From: Devosia nanyangense
Lineage (GTDB): Bacteria > Pseudomonadota > Alphaproteobacteria > Rhizobiales > Devosiaceae
Assembly: GCA_016213505.1 (NCBI GenBank)
Contig: JACRAF010000012.1
Location: 1 to 44,064 of the forward strand
DNA: 44,064 nt
Direction of reading: 5' to 3'
The notes under the pieces are model-generated. The model saw nothing but the letters and a program-made list of their open reading frames with translations, made no database searches and was not told where the DNA came from. Below are positions 17,735 through 27,035 of this stretch, one piece after another. The position numbers were made by a program, and so were the translations under genes. Each line of letters opens with the position of its first letter. Position 1 is the stretch's first letter.

Positions 17735-18574
17735 ATGACCGAACCCCTCCCCTCATATGCGACCGATCTCGAGCTCCTGCGCACTGCCGCCGTGACGGCA
17801 GGCATCATCGCCTCGAGCTATTTCCGGCGCGACCTCAAGACCTGGACGAAGGAGAACCTGTCGCCGGTCTCCGAGGCCGACATCGTGCTCGACAAGTTCC
17901 TGTTCTCGGCACTGACCACGGCTCGGCCGGGCTATGGCTGGCTGAGCGAGGAAAGCGCGGACGATTTTTCGCGGCTCAATTTCTCGCGTGTGTTCATCGT
18001 CGATCCGATCGACGGCACGCGCGGTTTCATTCGCGGCGAAGACAGCTGGACGGTATCGCTCGCGGTGGTCGAGAACGGCGTCCCGGTCGCCGGGGTGGTG
18101 TTCGCGCCGGCGCGCAACGAGATGTACGAAGCCGCGCTCGGCGGCGGCGCCCGGCTCAACGGCGCGCCAATCACCCGGCATACGCCGCCCGACCGGCATG
18201 CCCCGCTGATCCCCGCTCCGGGCGCCGTACATCAGGAGCTGCAGGCCGCCGGCCTCGACTACACCCGCGGCCCTGCCTACCCATCGCTGGCCTACCGGCT
18301 GACACAGGTGGCGACCGGCAAGCTCGATGCCACAGTGGTGCGCCGCGGCTCGCAGGACTGGGACCTGGCAGGCGCCGCGACGATCCTCACCGAGTGCGGC
18401 ATTGGGTTCGAGGACGCCTGCATGGGGGCCATGCGCTTCAACAAGCCGGAAATCCGGCACGGCGCGCTTGCCGCCTTCGCCCAGACTTCGCTAAGAGATG
18501 TGCTGTGCGGGGCGCTGATCCGGGTCTATGGCTGCCCCGAGCCGCAACAGGACGCCGAACGGAAGACGACGTGA
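17735..18574 (+). CDS. Inositol monophosphatase family protein, CysQ-like 3'(2'),5'-bisphosphate nucleotidase
   Basis: 279 aa Li-sensitive phosphatase fold. Metal ligands are visible in order: SEADIVLDK and WLSEES (residues about 47-70), DPIDGTRGFI (about 90-99) and QDWDLAGAATIL (about 208-219). CysQ converts 3'-phosphoadenosine 5'-phosphate to AMP; other members act on inositol phosphates, so substrate is inferred from position. In rhizobia the cysQ-type gene heads a cluster with DUF4170 and a DUF374 acyltransferase, as here. The stop overlaps the next start (GTGA). Confidence 0.87.
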   Translation: MTEPLPSYATDLELLRTAAVTAGIIASSYFRRDLKTWTKENLSPVSEADIVLDKFLFSALTTARPGYGWLSEESADDFSRLNFSRVFIVDPIDGTRGFIRGEDSWTVSLAVVENGVPVAGVVFAPARNEMYEAALGGGARLNGAPITRHTPPDRHAPLIPAPGAVHQELQAAGLDYTRGPAYPSLAYRLTQVATGKLDATVVRRGSQDWDLAGAATILTECGIGFEDACMGAMRFNKPEIRHGALAAFAQTSLRDVLCGALIRVYGCPEPQQDAERKTT

Positions 18575-18816
18575 GAACGCCGAAGAAAGAACCGCAGAAG
18601 CAGTTGCTCCATCTCGTCCTCGGCGGCGAACTCGAGAGCATCGAGGGCATCACCTTCAAGGACCTGAGCAAGGTCGAGCTGGTCGGCGTGTACCCGAACT
18701 ATGCCTCGGCCTATGCGGTCTGGAAGCACAAGGCGCAGCAGACGGTCGACAACGCCGAGATGCGGTATTTCGTAGTGCATCTTCACCGGCTGCTCGAGCC
18801 GGATGAGGATGGCTGA
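18571..18816 (+). CDS. DUF4170 family protein
   Basis: 81 aa starting at GTG 18571, which overlaps the preceding stop. The conserved core is present (LLHLVLGGELESIEG, VYPNYASAYAVWK, ending MRYFVVHLHRLLEP). It is a small soluble protein of unknown function that accompanies CysQ and DUF374 genes in Hyphomicrobiales. Its last 14 bases overlap the acyltransferase gene in another frame. Confidence 0.88.
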   Translation: MRTPKKEPQKQLLHLVLGGELESIEGITFKDLSKVELVGVYPNYASAYAVWKHKAQQTVDNAEMRYFVVHLHRLLEPDEDG

Positions 18817-19537
18817 ACCGGCCGCGGCACCGCGTCGCTTCATCGACCGGCCAGCGGTGCGGTCGGCGCTCGGCATGGGGCTGATTGGCCCCTATCTCAG
18901 ATTGTTGAAACTGACCTCGCGAGTGGTGGCCGACCCACCCGATTTCTGGCAGCGGATCAGCGCCAACTGGCCGGTGATCGGCGTCTCGTGGCACGGCCAG
19001 TCCAACCTTGCCTATGTGGTCATGCCGCAGCGGCAGCAGTTGGCGCTGCTGGTTTCGCTGCATCCCGACGGACAGATGATGGGCGCCATGGCGCGTTCGC
19101 TCGGCTACCAGACGATCGAGGGCTCCGGCGCCAGCACGCGGCAGGGATCCGGCACGGGCGGGCTGGCGGCGTTCCGCAACATGCTCAAAGCGCTGAAGGC
19201 CGGGACGTCGATCTTCGCCACGGCGGACATCCCTCCCGAGCCGGGGCGCCGTGTCAGCCCAGGCATGATCGCGGTGGCGCGAAGGTCGGGCCGGCCGGTA
19301 TTCGCCATCGCGACCTGCAGTTCGCGCCGCAAGGTGCTCGACCGGGTGTGGGACAAGATGCAACTCAACTTCCCGTTTTCGATCATCGGCTTTGCCTGTG
19401 AAGGGCCGTTCTACATGACCGATCCGGCGGTCAGCGACGAGACCTACGCCGCCGACCTGGCGAAGAGCCTCGACCGGGTGCTGGCCAGAGCCTTCGAACT
19501 GGCCGATGGCGGACCTAGCGCGACAGCTCGGCAATGA
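18803..19537 (+). CDS. DUF374 lysophospholipid acyltransferase family protein
   Basis: 244 aa. It resembles the DUF374 (lysophospholipid acyltransferase-like) family: WPVIGVSWHGQSNL near residue 58, SLHPDGQMMG near residue 90 and GSGASTRQGSGTGG followed by MLKALKAGTSIF. At the usual DGPxGP position it has ADIPPEPGRR (about residue 142), a clear departure. These proteins are thought to acylate lipid substrates on the inner face of the membrane, and in rhizobia the gene usually precedes waaA and lpxK. Here those are absent, and the next gene is on the opposite strand, overlapping by 23 bases tail to tail. Confidence 0.78.
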   Translation: MRMAEPAAAPRRFIDRPAVRSALGMGLIGPYLRLLKLTSRVVADPPDFWQRISANWPVIGVSWHGQSNLAYVVMPQRQQLALLVSLHPDGQMMGAMARSLGYQTIEGSGASTRQGSGTGGLAAFRNMLKALKAGTSIFATADIPPEPGRRVSPGMIAVARRSGRPVFAIATCSSRRKVLDRVWDKMQLNFPFSIIGFACEGPFYMTDPAVSDETYAADLAKSLDRVLARAFELADGGPSATARQ

Positions 19538-20630
19538 TCGCCCGAATGGCGCCGGGCGGGCCGATGCGCTCGCGGCCAATCGCGCCGCGCCGCAGCCGGT
19601 CGGCATCGTCGGAGAGAAGCCGGACAAGAGCGGCGGCGAGCGCTTCCGCGGTCCGTTCGGTGACGATGCGGCTGTCGCCGGTGAGCACGGCGTTGCGCTT
19701 GCGGCGGCTGTCGGTGGCGTTCTCGGCGAGGAACGAAACGACGGGCTTGCCGAGCCCGAGCGCCTGCATGTTGGCAGTGCCGCCCTGCCCGAGAACGAGA
19801 TCGGCCGCAGCCAGGACAGCACCGAGCGAGCCCGAGGACAGGTGAACGGTGAGATCCCCGGTGAGCGTGCCAAGACCGCCAGCGGCACCGTCGGTCGGCG
19901 TCCAGCTGAGGCCGGCGGCTTTCGCCAGGACTGCGGGATCGGAGCCCTTGGGCAAGGCGCCGAAGAGGTCGATATCGGCGATACCGGGGACGCGGCGGAG
20001 TGCGGCGGCCTGCAGCGCAAAATTGGCCGGCGCACTGGCGCGGCTGCCGGGGAGAATGGCGATGGCGCGACCGTGCTGCCGGACGGACGTCGCGTCGTAG
20101 TCGCCGGCGACGAGCGTATCCATCATGACGTTGCCGGCGCAGCGGGCATTGATGCCGGTGGCGGCGAGTTGCCCGGCGAGAATGTCGTCGCGCGTCAGCA
20201 CCAGGTCGCAGCTGCGGCCGATGATCCAGCGCTCGAGCGCCGAATAGCGGTTGGCGTAGCCGGTCTTGTAGACATCGACATAGATGCGAACGCGGCAGCG
20301 GCCGAGCCAGCACATGACGACTCCGAGCATGTCGCCGACGACGATGATGGCGTCGTAGAGGCGGGCCTCGCCCCGCATGAAGCGGAGAGCCTGCGCGATG
20401 CCGAAGCCGGCGCGCGCGTCGCGCCGAAGCGAGCCCTTCTGCCGGTGCCCTTCACTGGGGAGGTGCCGGCGCGGCCCGACGATCGGGCAGACCCCGTCGT
20501 AAGCACGGCCATCGCCGAGAGTGGGATAGGCGGCAATCTCGATGGTCTCGGGCAAGCGCCGGACAATCTCGGCCGCGATCGAATCCTCGCCGTGACCGTT
20601 GGAGATGATCAGAAGATTTCTGATCGGCAC
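19515..20630 (-). CDS. Lipid-A-disaccharide synthase-related protein (TIGR03492-like)
   Basis: 371 aa from GTG 20630, whose first base is shared with the last base of the DUF2093 stop. The N-terminus IRNLLIISNGHGEDSIAAEI matches the cyanobacterial/Deinococcus group of LpxB-related GT-B glycosyltransferases rather than LpxB itself. The C-terminal nucleotide-sugar motif is GQGGTANMQALGLGKPVVSF (about residues 300-319). LpxB proper joins two acylglucosamines in lipid A; the function of this group is not known. A 19-base hairpin (20607-20625) falls on the first codons and could affect translation. Confidence 0.78.
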   Translation of the reverse strand: MPIRNLLIISNGHGEDSIAAEIVRRLPETIEIAAYPTLGDGRAYDGVCPIVGPRRHLPSEGHRQKGSLRRDARAGFGIAQALRFMRGEARLYDAIIVVGDMLGVVMCWLGRCRVRIYVDVYKTGYANRYSALERWIIGRSCDLVLTRDDILAGQLAATGINARCAGNVMMDTLVAGDYDATSVRQHGRAIAILPGSRASAPANFALQAAALRRVPGIADIDLFGALPKGSDPAVLAKAAGLSWTPTDGAAGGLGTLTGDLTVHLSSGSLGAVLAAADLVLGQGGTANMQALGLGKPVVSFLAENATDSRRKRNAVLTGDSRIVTERTAEALAAALVRLLSDDADRLRRGAIGRERIGPPGAIRAIIAELSR

Positions 20631-20854
20631 TATTTGCCCGTGAGTCCGAAGCGCCGATAGGCCTCGAGGGCCGCGCCGGCGTCGGCATAGGGCTCCTGCC
20701 GGTCGACGTTCCAGTACATCAGCTCTTCGACAGGGATCGGCTTGCCGGACACCGCGCAACGCACGAAACTGCCCGGCCGCACCACGACATAGTCGCCATC
20801 GAGATAGCGGATGACCGCTTCGGACGGCGTGAGGTTTCTGTCGTAGATGTTCAT
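20630..20854 (-). CDS. DUF2093 family protein
   Basis: 74 aa. The family pattern is obvious: RYLDGDYVVVRPGSFVRCAVSGKPIPVEELMYWNVDRQEPY (about residues 17-57), with a single Cys in RCAV. It is a small alphaproteobacterial protein of unknown role. It sits between xseA and the LpxB-like gene, and in relatives it typically follows lpxK. The stop codon and the GTG of the next gene share one base. Confidence 0.88.
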   Translation of the reverse strand: MNIYDRNLTPSEAVIRYLDGDYVVVRPGSFVRCAVSGKPIPVEELMYWNVDRQEPYADAGAALEAYRRFGLTGK

Positions 20855-20910
20855 GCTGGCACCTTTCAGCGCCAGATATAATCGCAAAACGCCGCGCTGC
20901 AAACCGCCGG

Positions 20911-22320
20911 CTAGAACAGGCTGTCCTGGCGATCGTCCTTGGGCGCCGGCCGGCGCCTGCGGACCGGAGGGGCGCCGCCGACGGTCGCGCCGAAGCTGCC
21001 GTCGGAAACCTCGACGGCGAGGGTGGCGCCGGGCAGTAAATTGGCCTTCGAGCGAACGAGATTGCCGTCGGCGTCGCTGACCAAGGCGAAGCCGCGGGCG
21101 AGCACGCCTTTGTAGCTGTAGGAGTCGAGGAGCTTGCCGACCGAGTCGAGGCGCTCGCCGCGCTGGAGCAGGATACGCCGATAGGCGGGCTGCAGCCGCT
21201 CGATGCAAGGACCCAGGCGGGTCTGGGCGTGCCGAAGCTCGGCCTTGAGTGCGCTCGGCGAAAGCCGGGCGGCGGCGGTCGCAAAACTCAGCCGCTTCTG
21301 CTGACCGAGGTGACGCAGCGAGGCACTGAGCTTGGACGAGGCCAGGTCGAGCCGCTGGCGGGCGATGTTGAGCAGATCGAGCGGACGTGGCAGCTCGCCG
21401 GCGGCGGCGCGCAGACGATCGCGGTTGTTGGCGAGACGGGCGCGCATCGAGCCGCGCGAGCGCTGGCCCTGGTCCTCGACATAGGCGATGAGTTCCGAAC
21501 GCACCGGCACGGCGGCTTCGGCCGCGGCGGAGGGGGTCGGCGCACGGTGGTCGGCGGCATAGTCGACGAGGGTCGTGTCGGTCTCGTGGCCGACGCCGGA
21601 GATCACCGGGATACGGCTTTCGGCGACGGCGCGCACGACGATTTCTTCGTTGAAGCTCCACAAATCCTCGATCGAACCACCGCCGCGGGCGACAATCAGC
21701 AAATCCGGGCGAGGGATGCGCCCGCCCTCGGGCAGCGCGTTGAAGCCCTGGATGGCGGCGGCCACCTCGGCGGCAGATGTCTCGCCCTGCACCCGCACCG
21801 GCCAGACGATGACATGCGAGGGGAACCGGTCGTCGAGCCGGTGAAGAATATCGCGGATCACTGCCCCGGTCGGCGACGTGACGACGCCGATGACGCGCGG
21901 CAGATAGGGGAGCTTCTTCTTGCGCTCGGCTGCGAACAGGCCCTCGGCGGCGAGCTTCTTGCGCCGCGCCTCGAGCAACGCCATCAGCGCGCCGGCGCCG
22001 GCCGGCTCGATCTGGTCGATGATGATCTGGTATTTGGACGATTTGGGGAAGGTGGTGAGCCGCCCGGTGGCGATCACCTCCATCCCCTCCTCCGGCTTGA
22101 AAGTCAGCCGCGGCCAGGTGGTCTTCCAGACCACGGCGTCGATCGCGGCCTGATCGTCCTTGAGGGTGAAATAGGCATGGCCCGAGGAGTGCTGGCCGCG
22201 AAAGCCGGAGATTTCGCCGCGTACGCGGACATAGTCGAACTCGTCCTCGACGGCGCGCTTGACCGCCTGGGCCAGCTCGGAAACCGAGAATTCGCGGGCG
22301 TTGGTACGCGGCAGCTCCAT
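20911..22320 (-). CDS. xseA: Exodeoxyribonuclease VII large subunit
   Basis: 469 aa. It degrades single-stranded DNA with the small subunit XseB (not in this window). The OB-fold occupies about residues 10-110 ([39 protein letters not shown]). The catalytic domain follows with [31 protein letters not shown] and [15 protein letters not shown] long helical region runs to the C-terminus, which is rich in Arg and Pro. It is divergent from purD across a 65-base gap and is followed by DUF2093. Confidence 0.95.
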   Translation of the reverse strand: MELPRTNAREFSVSELAQAVKRAVEDEFDYVRVRGEISGFRGQHSSGHAYFTLKDDQAAIDAVVWKTTWPRLTFKPEEGMEVIATGRLTTFPKSSKYQIIIDQIEPAGAGALMALLEARRKKLAAEGLFAAERKKKLPYLPRVIGVVTSPTGAVIRDILHRLDDRFPSHVIVWPVRVQGETSAAEVAAAIQGFNALPEGGRIPRPDLLIVARGGGSIEDLWSFNEEIVVRAVAESRIPVISGVGHETDTTLVDYAADHRAPTPSAAAEAAVPVRSELIAYVEDQGQRSRGSMRARLANNRDRLRAAAGELPRPLDLLNIARQRLDLASSKLSASLRHLGQQKRLSFATAAARLSPSALKAELRHAQTRLGPCIERLQPAYRRILLQRGERLDSVGKLLDSYSYKGVLARGFALVSDADGNLVRSKANLLPGATLAVEVSDGSFGATVGGAPPVRRRRPAPKDDRQDSLF

Positions 22321-22385
22321 GCCTCCTGTTGCGCTTTCGTTCGCGGTGGGTCAAGGGTGGCGCGGCCAGGGCTTGGGGACGACGG

Positions 22386-23672
22386 ATGCGGGTGTTGCTG
22401 ATCGGATCGGGCGGACGGGAGCACGCTCTGGCGTGGAAGCTGGCGCAGTCGCTGATGCTCGAAAAACTCTACGTCGCGCCGGGCAATGGCGGCACGTCCG
22501 AGGTGGCCGAGAACGTTCTGCTCGATCCGGCGGATCACGCCGCGGTTGTCGGCTTCGCCAAGGCAAATGCCGTCGACTTCGTCGTCATCGGCCCCGATGC
22601 ACCGGTGGTGGCGGGGCTCGGCGACGATGTGCGCGCAGCAGGCATCGCCTGCTTCGGGCCGAGCAAGGCGGCGGCGCAGCTCGAAGGCAGCAAGAGTTTT
22701 ACCAAGGCGCTGTGCGACGAAATGGGGATCCCGACCGCCGCCTATCGCAAGTTCGAGGCCGAGGCCCCGGCCCTCACCTACTTGCGCGGCCATGGCACGC
22801 CGATCGTGATCAAGGCCGACGGCCTCGCGCTCGGCAAAGGGGTGACGGTCGCGATGACGGTGGATGAGGCCGAGCGCGCTATCGCCGGGTGCTTTGCCGG
22901 CCAATTCGGCGCCTCCGGCGCGTCGGTCGTGATCGAGGATTTCCTCGAGGGGGAGGAAGCGAGCTTCTTCGTCCTCTGCGACGGCGAACGGACATTGCCG
23001 CTCGCGACCGCGCAGGACCACAAGCGAGCCTTCGACGGCGACATGGGACCCAATACCGGCGGCATGGGCGCCTATTCGCCGGCGGCAGTCATGACGCCAG
23101 AGCTCATCGAGCGCACGATGCGCGAGATCATCGAGCCGACTGTGCGGGGAATGCGCGCACGAGGCACCCCGTACCAGGGAGTGCTCTTTGCCGGTCTGAT
23201 GATCACGCGCGAGGGGCCGAAGCTCATCGAATACAATGCGCGCTTCGGCGATCCGGAAACGCAACCCATGGTGCTGCGGCTCGAGAGCGATCTGCTCGAG
23301 TTGCTGCACGCGACCGCGACGGGCAACCTCGCCGGAAAGACGGCCACGTGGCGGCCGGAAGCGGCGCTGACCGTGGTTGTCGCGGCGAAAGGCTATCCCG
23401 GTCACTACGAAAAGGGCAGCCTGATCGGTCCCCTGCCCGCCGAGACCGAGAGCCTGAAGGTCTTCCACGCCGGCACAAAGCGGGACGGCGAGCGGCTGCT
23501 GAGCAATGGCGGGCGGGTGCTCAACGTCACCGCGCTGGGCGGGACGGTGGCGGAAGCCAAGGAGCGCGCCGACGCGGCGATTGGCATGATCGACTGGCCG
23601 GAGGGGTTCTGCCGCCACGACATCGGCTGGCGCGCCATCCTCAGGGAACGAAACGCTCAGCTTGACGGTTGA
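22386..23672 (+). CDS. purD: Phosphoribosylamine--glycine ligase
   Basis: 428 aa from ATG 22386, matching the usual length; the frame continues 57 bases upstream without a better start. It is the second enzyme of purine synthesis, joining phosphoribosylamine and glycine with ATP. It starts [19 protein letters not shown], has the ATP-grasp elements [13 protein letters not shown] and [24 protein letters not shown], and [11 protein letters not shown] written here as [13 protein letters not shown]. It is a single-gene unit facing away from xseA; the patatin gene follows after 75 bases. Confidence 0.96.
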   Translation: MRVLLIGSGGREHALAWKLAQSLMLEKLYVAPGNGGTSEVAENVLLDPADHAAVVGFAKANAVDFVVIGPDAPVVAGLGDDVRAAGIACFGPSKAAAQLEGSKSFTKALCDEMGIPTAAYRKFEAEAPALTYLRGHGTPIVIKADGLALGKGVTVAMTVDEAERAIAGCFAGQFGASGASVVIEDFLEGEEASFFVLCDGERTLPLATAQDHKRAFDGDMGPNTGGMGAYSPAAVMTPELIERTMREIIEPTVRGMRARGTPYQGVLFAGLMITREGPKLIEYNARFGDPETQPMVLRLESDLLELLHATATGNLAGKTATWRPEAALTVVVAAKGYPGHYEKGSLIGPLPAETESLKVFHAGTKRDGERLLSNGGRVLNVTALGGTVAEAKERADAAIGMIDWPEGFCRHDIGWRAILRERNAQLDG

Positions 23673-23747
23673 TTAACCAAGCCGTCAGTCCCGGTGGCCG
23701 GGGCGGAAGGTCTTATCAACCTTCGCGGAGCAGCCTATCTTTCGATC

Positions 23748-24728
23748 ATGGCGCACGACCTCACCCACGAGGACGAACCGATCCCCATCCTGCAGCGGGG
23801 ACAGGAGCTGATTGACCGCCTGAACCTGGTTGGAGACATCCCGGAGGCCTCGCCGCCGACCTATTCGTCGATGCCACGCATCGGGGTGGCACTCGGCGGC
23901 GGCTCGGCACGTGGCCTGACGCATATCCCATTCATCGAGGCGATGGACGAACTTGGGCTGAAACCGGCGACCATCGCCGGGACCTCGATCGGCGCCCTCA
24001 TCGGCGCCGGCTGGGCCAACGGCATGAGCGGCAAGGAACTGCGCGAGCACGCGATCAGCGTCCTCGGCACGATGCGGATCATTGCGGCGCGGTTGTGGGG
24101 AGCGCAGATCCGCAATATCGGCGGCCTCCTGCAGAACGGCTTCAACATGCAGCTCGACGCGATGCGCGTCGTCGATGCCTTCCTGCCGGCGCCGTTTCCG
24201 GACGATTTCGCCGAGTTGCAGATTCCGTTCTACGTCGTCGCCACCGATTTCCAATCCTGGCACCAGGCGGTGTTCAACAATGGCCAGCTGAAGCCGGCCA
24301 TTGCCGGATCAATCGCCATCCCGTCGCTGTTCAAACCGGTGCGCTTCGCCAATCATGTGCTGGTCGATGGCGGCGTGGTGAACCCATTGCCGCTCGATCA
24401 GGCTGGTGAATGCGATATCCTCGTGGGTATCGACGTCAACGGCGACCCGTCCGAGGCGCTCCAGCGCGCCGATTTCAAGGCCATAGATGTCTGGTTCGGC
24501 TCGGCGCAGATCATGATGCACTCGCTCACCGCGCACATGATGGCGGCCTATCCGCCGGACGTTTATGCACGGCCACATCTCAGCTCGTTCGGCGCGCTGG
24601 AGTTCTGGCGGGTCAAGGAAATCCTCGCCGCCGCCGACAAGGAAAAAGACCACTTCAAGCGGCATCTCAGCAACAAGGTCGAGCAGTTTATTATGCAGAC
24701 CGGCGAGACCACGCGGGCCGGAGACTAG
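23748..24728 (+). CDS. Patatin-like phospholipase (RssA/NTE type)
   Basis: 326 aa from ATG 23748. This serine hydrolase is predicted to cleave acyl chains from phospholipids using a Ser-Asp dyad. The oxyanion-hole loop GGGSARG (about residue 49), nucleophile elbow GTSIG (about residue 79) and DGGVVNPLP (Asp, about residue 209) are all intact. There is no signal peptide, so it is cytoplasmic or peripheral. Its stop codon overlaps that of the convergent tadA in a shared CTAG. Confidence 0.9.
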   Translation: MAHDLTHEDEPIPILQRGQELIDRLNLVGDIPEASPPTYSSMPRIGVALGGGSARGLTHIPFIEAMDELGLKPATIAGTSIGALIGAGWANGMSGKELREHAISVLGTMRIIAARLWGAQIRNIGGLLQNGFNMQLDAMRVVDAFLPAPFPDDFAELQIPFYVVATDFQSWHQAVFNNGQLKPAIAGSIAIPSLFKPVRFANHVLVDGGVVNPLPLDQAGECDILVGIDVNGDPSEALQRADFKAIDVWFGSAQIMMHSLTAHMMAAYPPDVYARPHLSSFGALEFWRVKEILAAADKEKDHFKRHLSNKVEQFIMQTGETTRAGD

Positions 24729-25180
24729 GTTCTGAGTTTGGCGAAGAACGCCTTCAGCAACTCCGACGCGCGCTTCTCGCCGAGGCCGGAGACGACCTCC
24801 GGGCGGTGGTGACAATTGGGGCTTTCGAACAACCGCACGCCGTGATCGACGGCGCCCGCCTTCCTGTCCTCGGCGCCGTAGTAGAGCCGTCGCACGCGGG
24901 CATGCGCCATTGCGCCGGCGCACATAGCGCAGGGTTCCAGCGTCACGTAGAGATCGCAGCCGTCGAGCCGGCCGGTGCCGCGCTTCAGAAGGGCAGCCCG
25001 GATGGCGAGGAGTTCGGCGTGCGCGGTGGGGTCGCTGAGTTCGCGCATCCGATTGCGCTCAGCCGCAAGAACCGCTCCGTTCTCGACGATGACGGCGCCG
25101 ACCGGGGCCTCACCGGCCGCTGCAGCGTCCGCGGCGAGGGCCAGCGCAAGGTCCATCGGGGATTGCGGGGATTGGGGCAT
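24725..25180 (-). CDS. tadA: tRNA adenosine(34) deaminase
   Basis: 151 aa cytidine-deaminase-fold enzyme that converts A34 to inosine in tRNA-Arg(ACG). The zinc/catalytic motifs HAELLAI (HAE) and LEPCAMCAGAM (PCxxC) are at about residues 53 and 84. The C-terminal helix needed for tRNA binding is present (ERxASELLKAFFAKLR). The ATG at 25180 is preceded by a weak Shine-Dalgarno. It is divergent from mutL with a 58-base gap. Confidence 0.93.
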   Translation of the reverse strand: MPQSPQSPMDLALALAADAAAAGEAPVGAVIVENGAVLAAERNRMRELSDPTAHAELLAIRAALLKRGTGRLDGCDLYVTLEPCAMCAGAMAHARVRRLYYGAEDRKAGAVDHGVRLFESPNCHHRPEVVSGLGEKRASELLKAFFAKLRT

Positions 25181-25238
25181 TTCCGGGTGGTAGCAGGTTT
25201 CGGTGCGGGGCTAAACTAAGGGGGAAGGAGAATCGCCC

Positions 25239-27035
25239 TTGCCCATCCGCCAACTGCCCGAGGACCTGATCAACCGCATCGCCGCGGGCGAGGTGGTGGA
25301 GCGGCCGGCGAGCGTGGTCAAGGAGCTGGTCGAGAACGCGATCGACGCGGGCGCCTCGCGGATCGTGGTCACCACGGCGGGCGGCGGGCGCAGCCTGATC
25401 CGCGTCGAGGACGACGGAATCGGCATGGATCGCAACGACTTGCTGCTCTCGGTCGAGCGCCATGCGACCAGCAAACTGGCCGATGACGGGCTCGACGATA
25501 TCCGGACCCTGGGCTTCCGCGGCGAGGCGCTGGCGTCGATCGGCGCCGTGGCATTGTTGCACGTTATGTCCCGCTCACAGATGGATGGGTCGGGGCATCG
25601 TGTCACGGTGGAGCGATCGGCCAAATCAGGGCCGTTTCCGCAGGCGATGAACCGCGGCACCATCGTCGAGGTGCGCGACCTGTTCGCGGGCGTGCCGGCG
25701 CGGCTGAAGTTCCTCAAATCGGACCGGGCGGAAGCGGGGGCGGTGGCCGATGTGGTGCGGCGGCTGGCGATGGCCAATCCGGGCGTGCACTTCGTGCTCG
25801 ACGGATCGGACCGCTCGCCCTCCAACTGGCCGGGCGCCGATGGCGAGGGCGCGCTGCGCTCGCGCGTGATGCAGGTGCTGGGCGCCGATTTCGCCGAGAA
25901 CGCCGTTCCATTGGCCACCAGCCGGCACGGCGTGGTGGTGGCGGGGCTGGCGGGACTGCCCACCTATTCGCGGGCCAATTCGCTGAGCCAGTTCTACTTC
26001 GTCAATGGCCGCTCGGTGCGCGACAAGGTGCTGCTCGGGGCGGTGCGGGCGGCCTATGCCGACTTCATCTTCCGCGACCGCTTTCCGGCCATCGCGCTGT
26101 TCCTTGCGGTCGATCCGGCGGAGGTCGACGTCAACGTGCATCCGGCCAAGGCGGAACTCCGTTTCCGCGATGCGGGTGGGGTGCGCTCGGCGGTGATCCG
26201 GGCGGTCACCGACGCGCTCGGCGCGGCGGGCTATCGCGCCTCGAGCACGGTGGCCGACGATATGATGGGGGCGTTCCGAGCGCCGGAGTTGGCGGGAGTG
26301 CCGGTGGGTGGGGTCGCCCCCTCCACCACGCTGCTACGCGGGGTCCCCCTCCCCCGCTTTGCGGGAGAGGATGCCCCGACTGCGGCGTTCGCCGGATTGG
26401 CCGAACCCAGCGCGCGCTACGAAGCGTTTCAGATGCCGCCGTCGGAAGCGGAGTATCCGCTCGGCACGGCGCGGGCGCAGATGTTCGAGAACTTCATCGT
26501 CGCCCAGAACGGCGATTCACTTGTGCTCGTCGATCAACACGCGGCGCATGAGCGGCTGGTCTATGAGCGGTTCAAGGCAGAACTGGGCTCCGGCCCGGTG
26601 GCAAGCCAGATGCAGCTCATTCCGATGGTGATCGAATTGCCGGAGGAGGACTGCGCGCGGCTCGAGGAGGCGGCGCCCACGCTCGAACGGCTGGGACTGC
26701 ATCTCGAGCGCTTTGGGGCGCGAGCGGTAGCGGTGCGCGAGACGCCGGCGTTGCTCGGGCAGACCGATGTCGACGGACTGGTGAAAGACCTCGCCGACGG
26801 GCTCGCCGAATGGGATAGTGCGGACGCGCTGGGCGACCGGCTCGACGCGATCATCGCGCGGATGGCCTGCCACGGCTCGGTGCGCTCGGGCCGGGTTTTG
26901 CGGGTCGACGAAATGAACGCGCTGCTGCGTGAGATGGAGCGGACGCCGCATTCCGGCCAGTGCATCCATGGTCGGCCGACTTATGTCGAGCTGAAGAAGG
27001 CCGATCTCGAACGGATGTTCGGACGGACGCGCTAA
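25239..27035 (+). CDS. mutL: DNA mismatch repair protein MutL
   Basis: 598 aa. It uses a TTG start at 25239 with AAGGAG ending 8 bases upstream; the first residues PIRQLPEDLINRIAAGEVVERP fit the family with no room for a later ATG. The N-terminal GHKL ATPase (about residues 1-330) has ENAIDAGASRI, DDGIGM and GFRGEAL. The C-terminal domain has the endonuclease motif DQHAAHERLVYE (DQHA-X2-E-X4-E), ACHGSVRSG and CIHGRP, so this is a nicking MutL, as in bacteria lacking MutH. The linker includes an in-frame palindromic insert (residues about 358-380). Confidence 0.96.
   Translation: MPIRQLPEDLINRIAAGEVVERPASVVKELVENAIDAGASRIVVTTAGGGRSLIRVEDDGIGMDRNDLLLSVERHATSKLADDGLDDIRTLGFRGEALASIGAVALLHVMSRSQMDGSGHRVTVERSAKSGPFPQAMNRGTIVEVRDLFAGVPARLKFLKSDRAEAGAVADVVRRLAMANPGVHFVLDGSDRSPSNWPGADGEGALRSRVMQVLGADFAENAVPLATSRHGVVVAGLAGLPTYSRANSLSQFYFVNGRSVRDKVLLGAVRAAYADFIFRDRFPAIALFLAVDPAEVDVNVHPAKAELRFRDAGGVRSAVIRAVTDALGAAGYRASSTVADDMMGAFRAPELAGVPVGGVAPSTTLLRGVPLPRFAGEDAPTAAFAGLAEPSARYEAFQMPPSEAEYPLGTARAQMFENFIVAQNGDSLVLVDQHAAHERLVYERFKAELGSGPVASQMQLIPMVIELPEEDCARLEEAAPTLERLGLHLERFGARAVAVRETPALLGQTDVDGLVKDLADGLAEWDSADALGDRLDAIIARMACHGSVRSGRVLRVDEMNALLREMERTPHSGQCIHGRPTYVELKKADLERMFGRTR
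26310..26378. repeat. REP-like palindromic insert inside mutL
   Basis: Within the MutL linker the DNA reads CCCCCTCCACCACGCTGC and ends with CTCCCCCGC-TTT-GCGGGAGAG, a hairpin with one mismatch. This composition is typical of intergenic palindromic repeats, not of this gene. It is translated as GVAPSTTLLRGVPLPRFAGEDAP, in frame, without a stop. The boundaries are estimated from composition. Confidence 0.55.
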
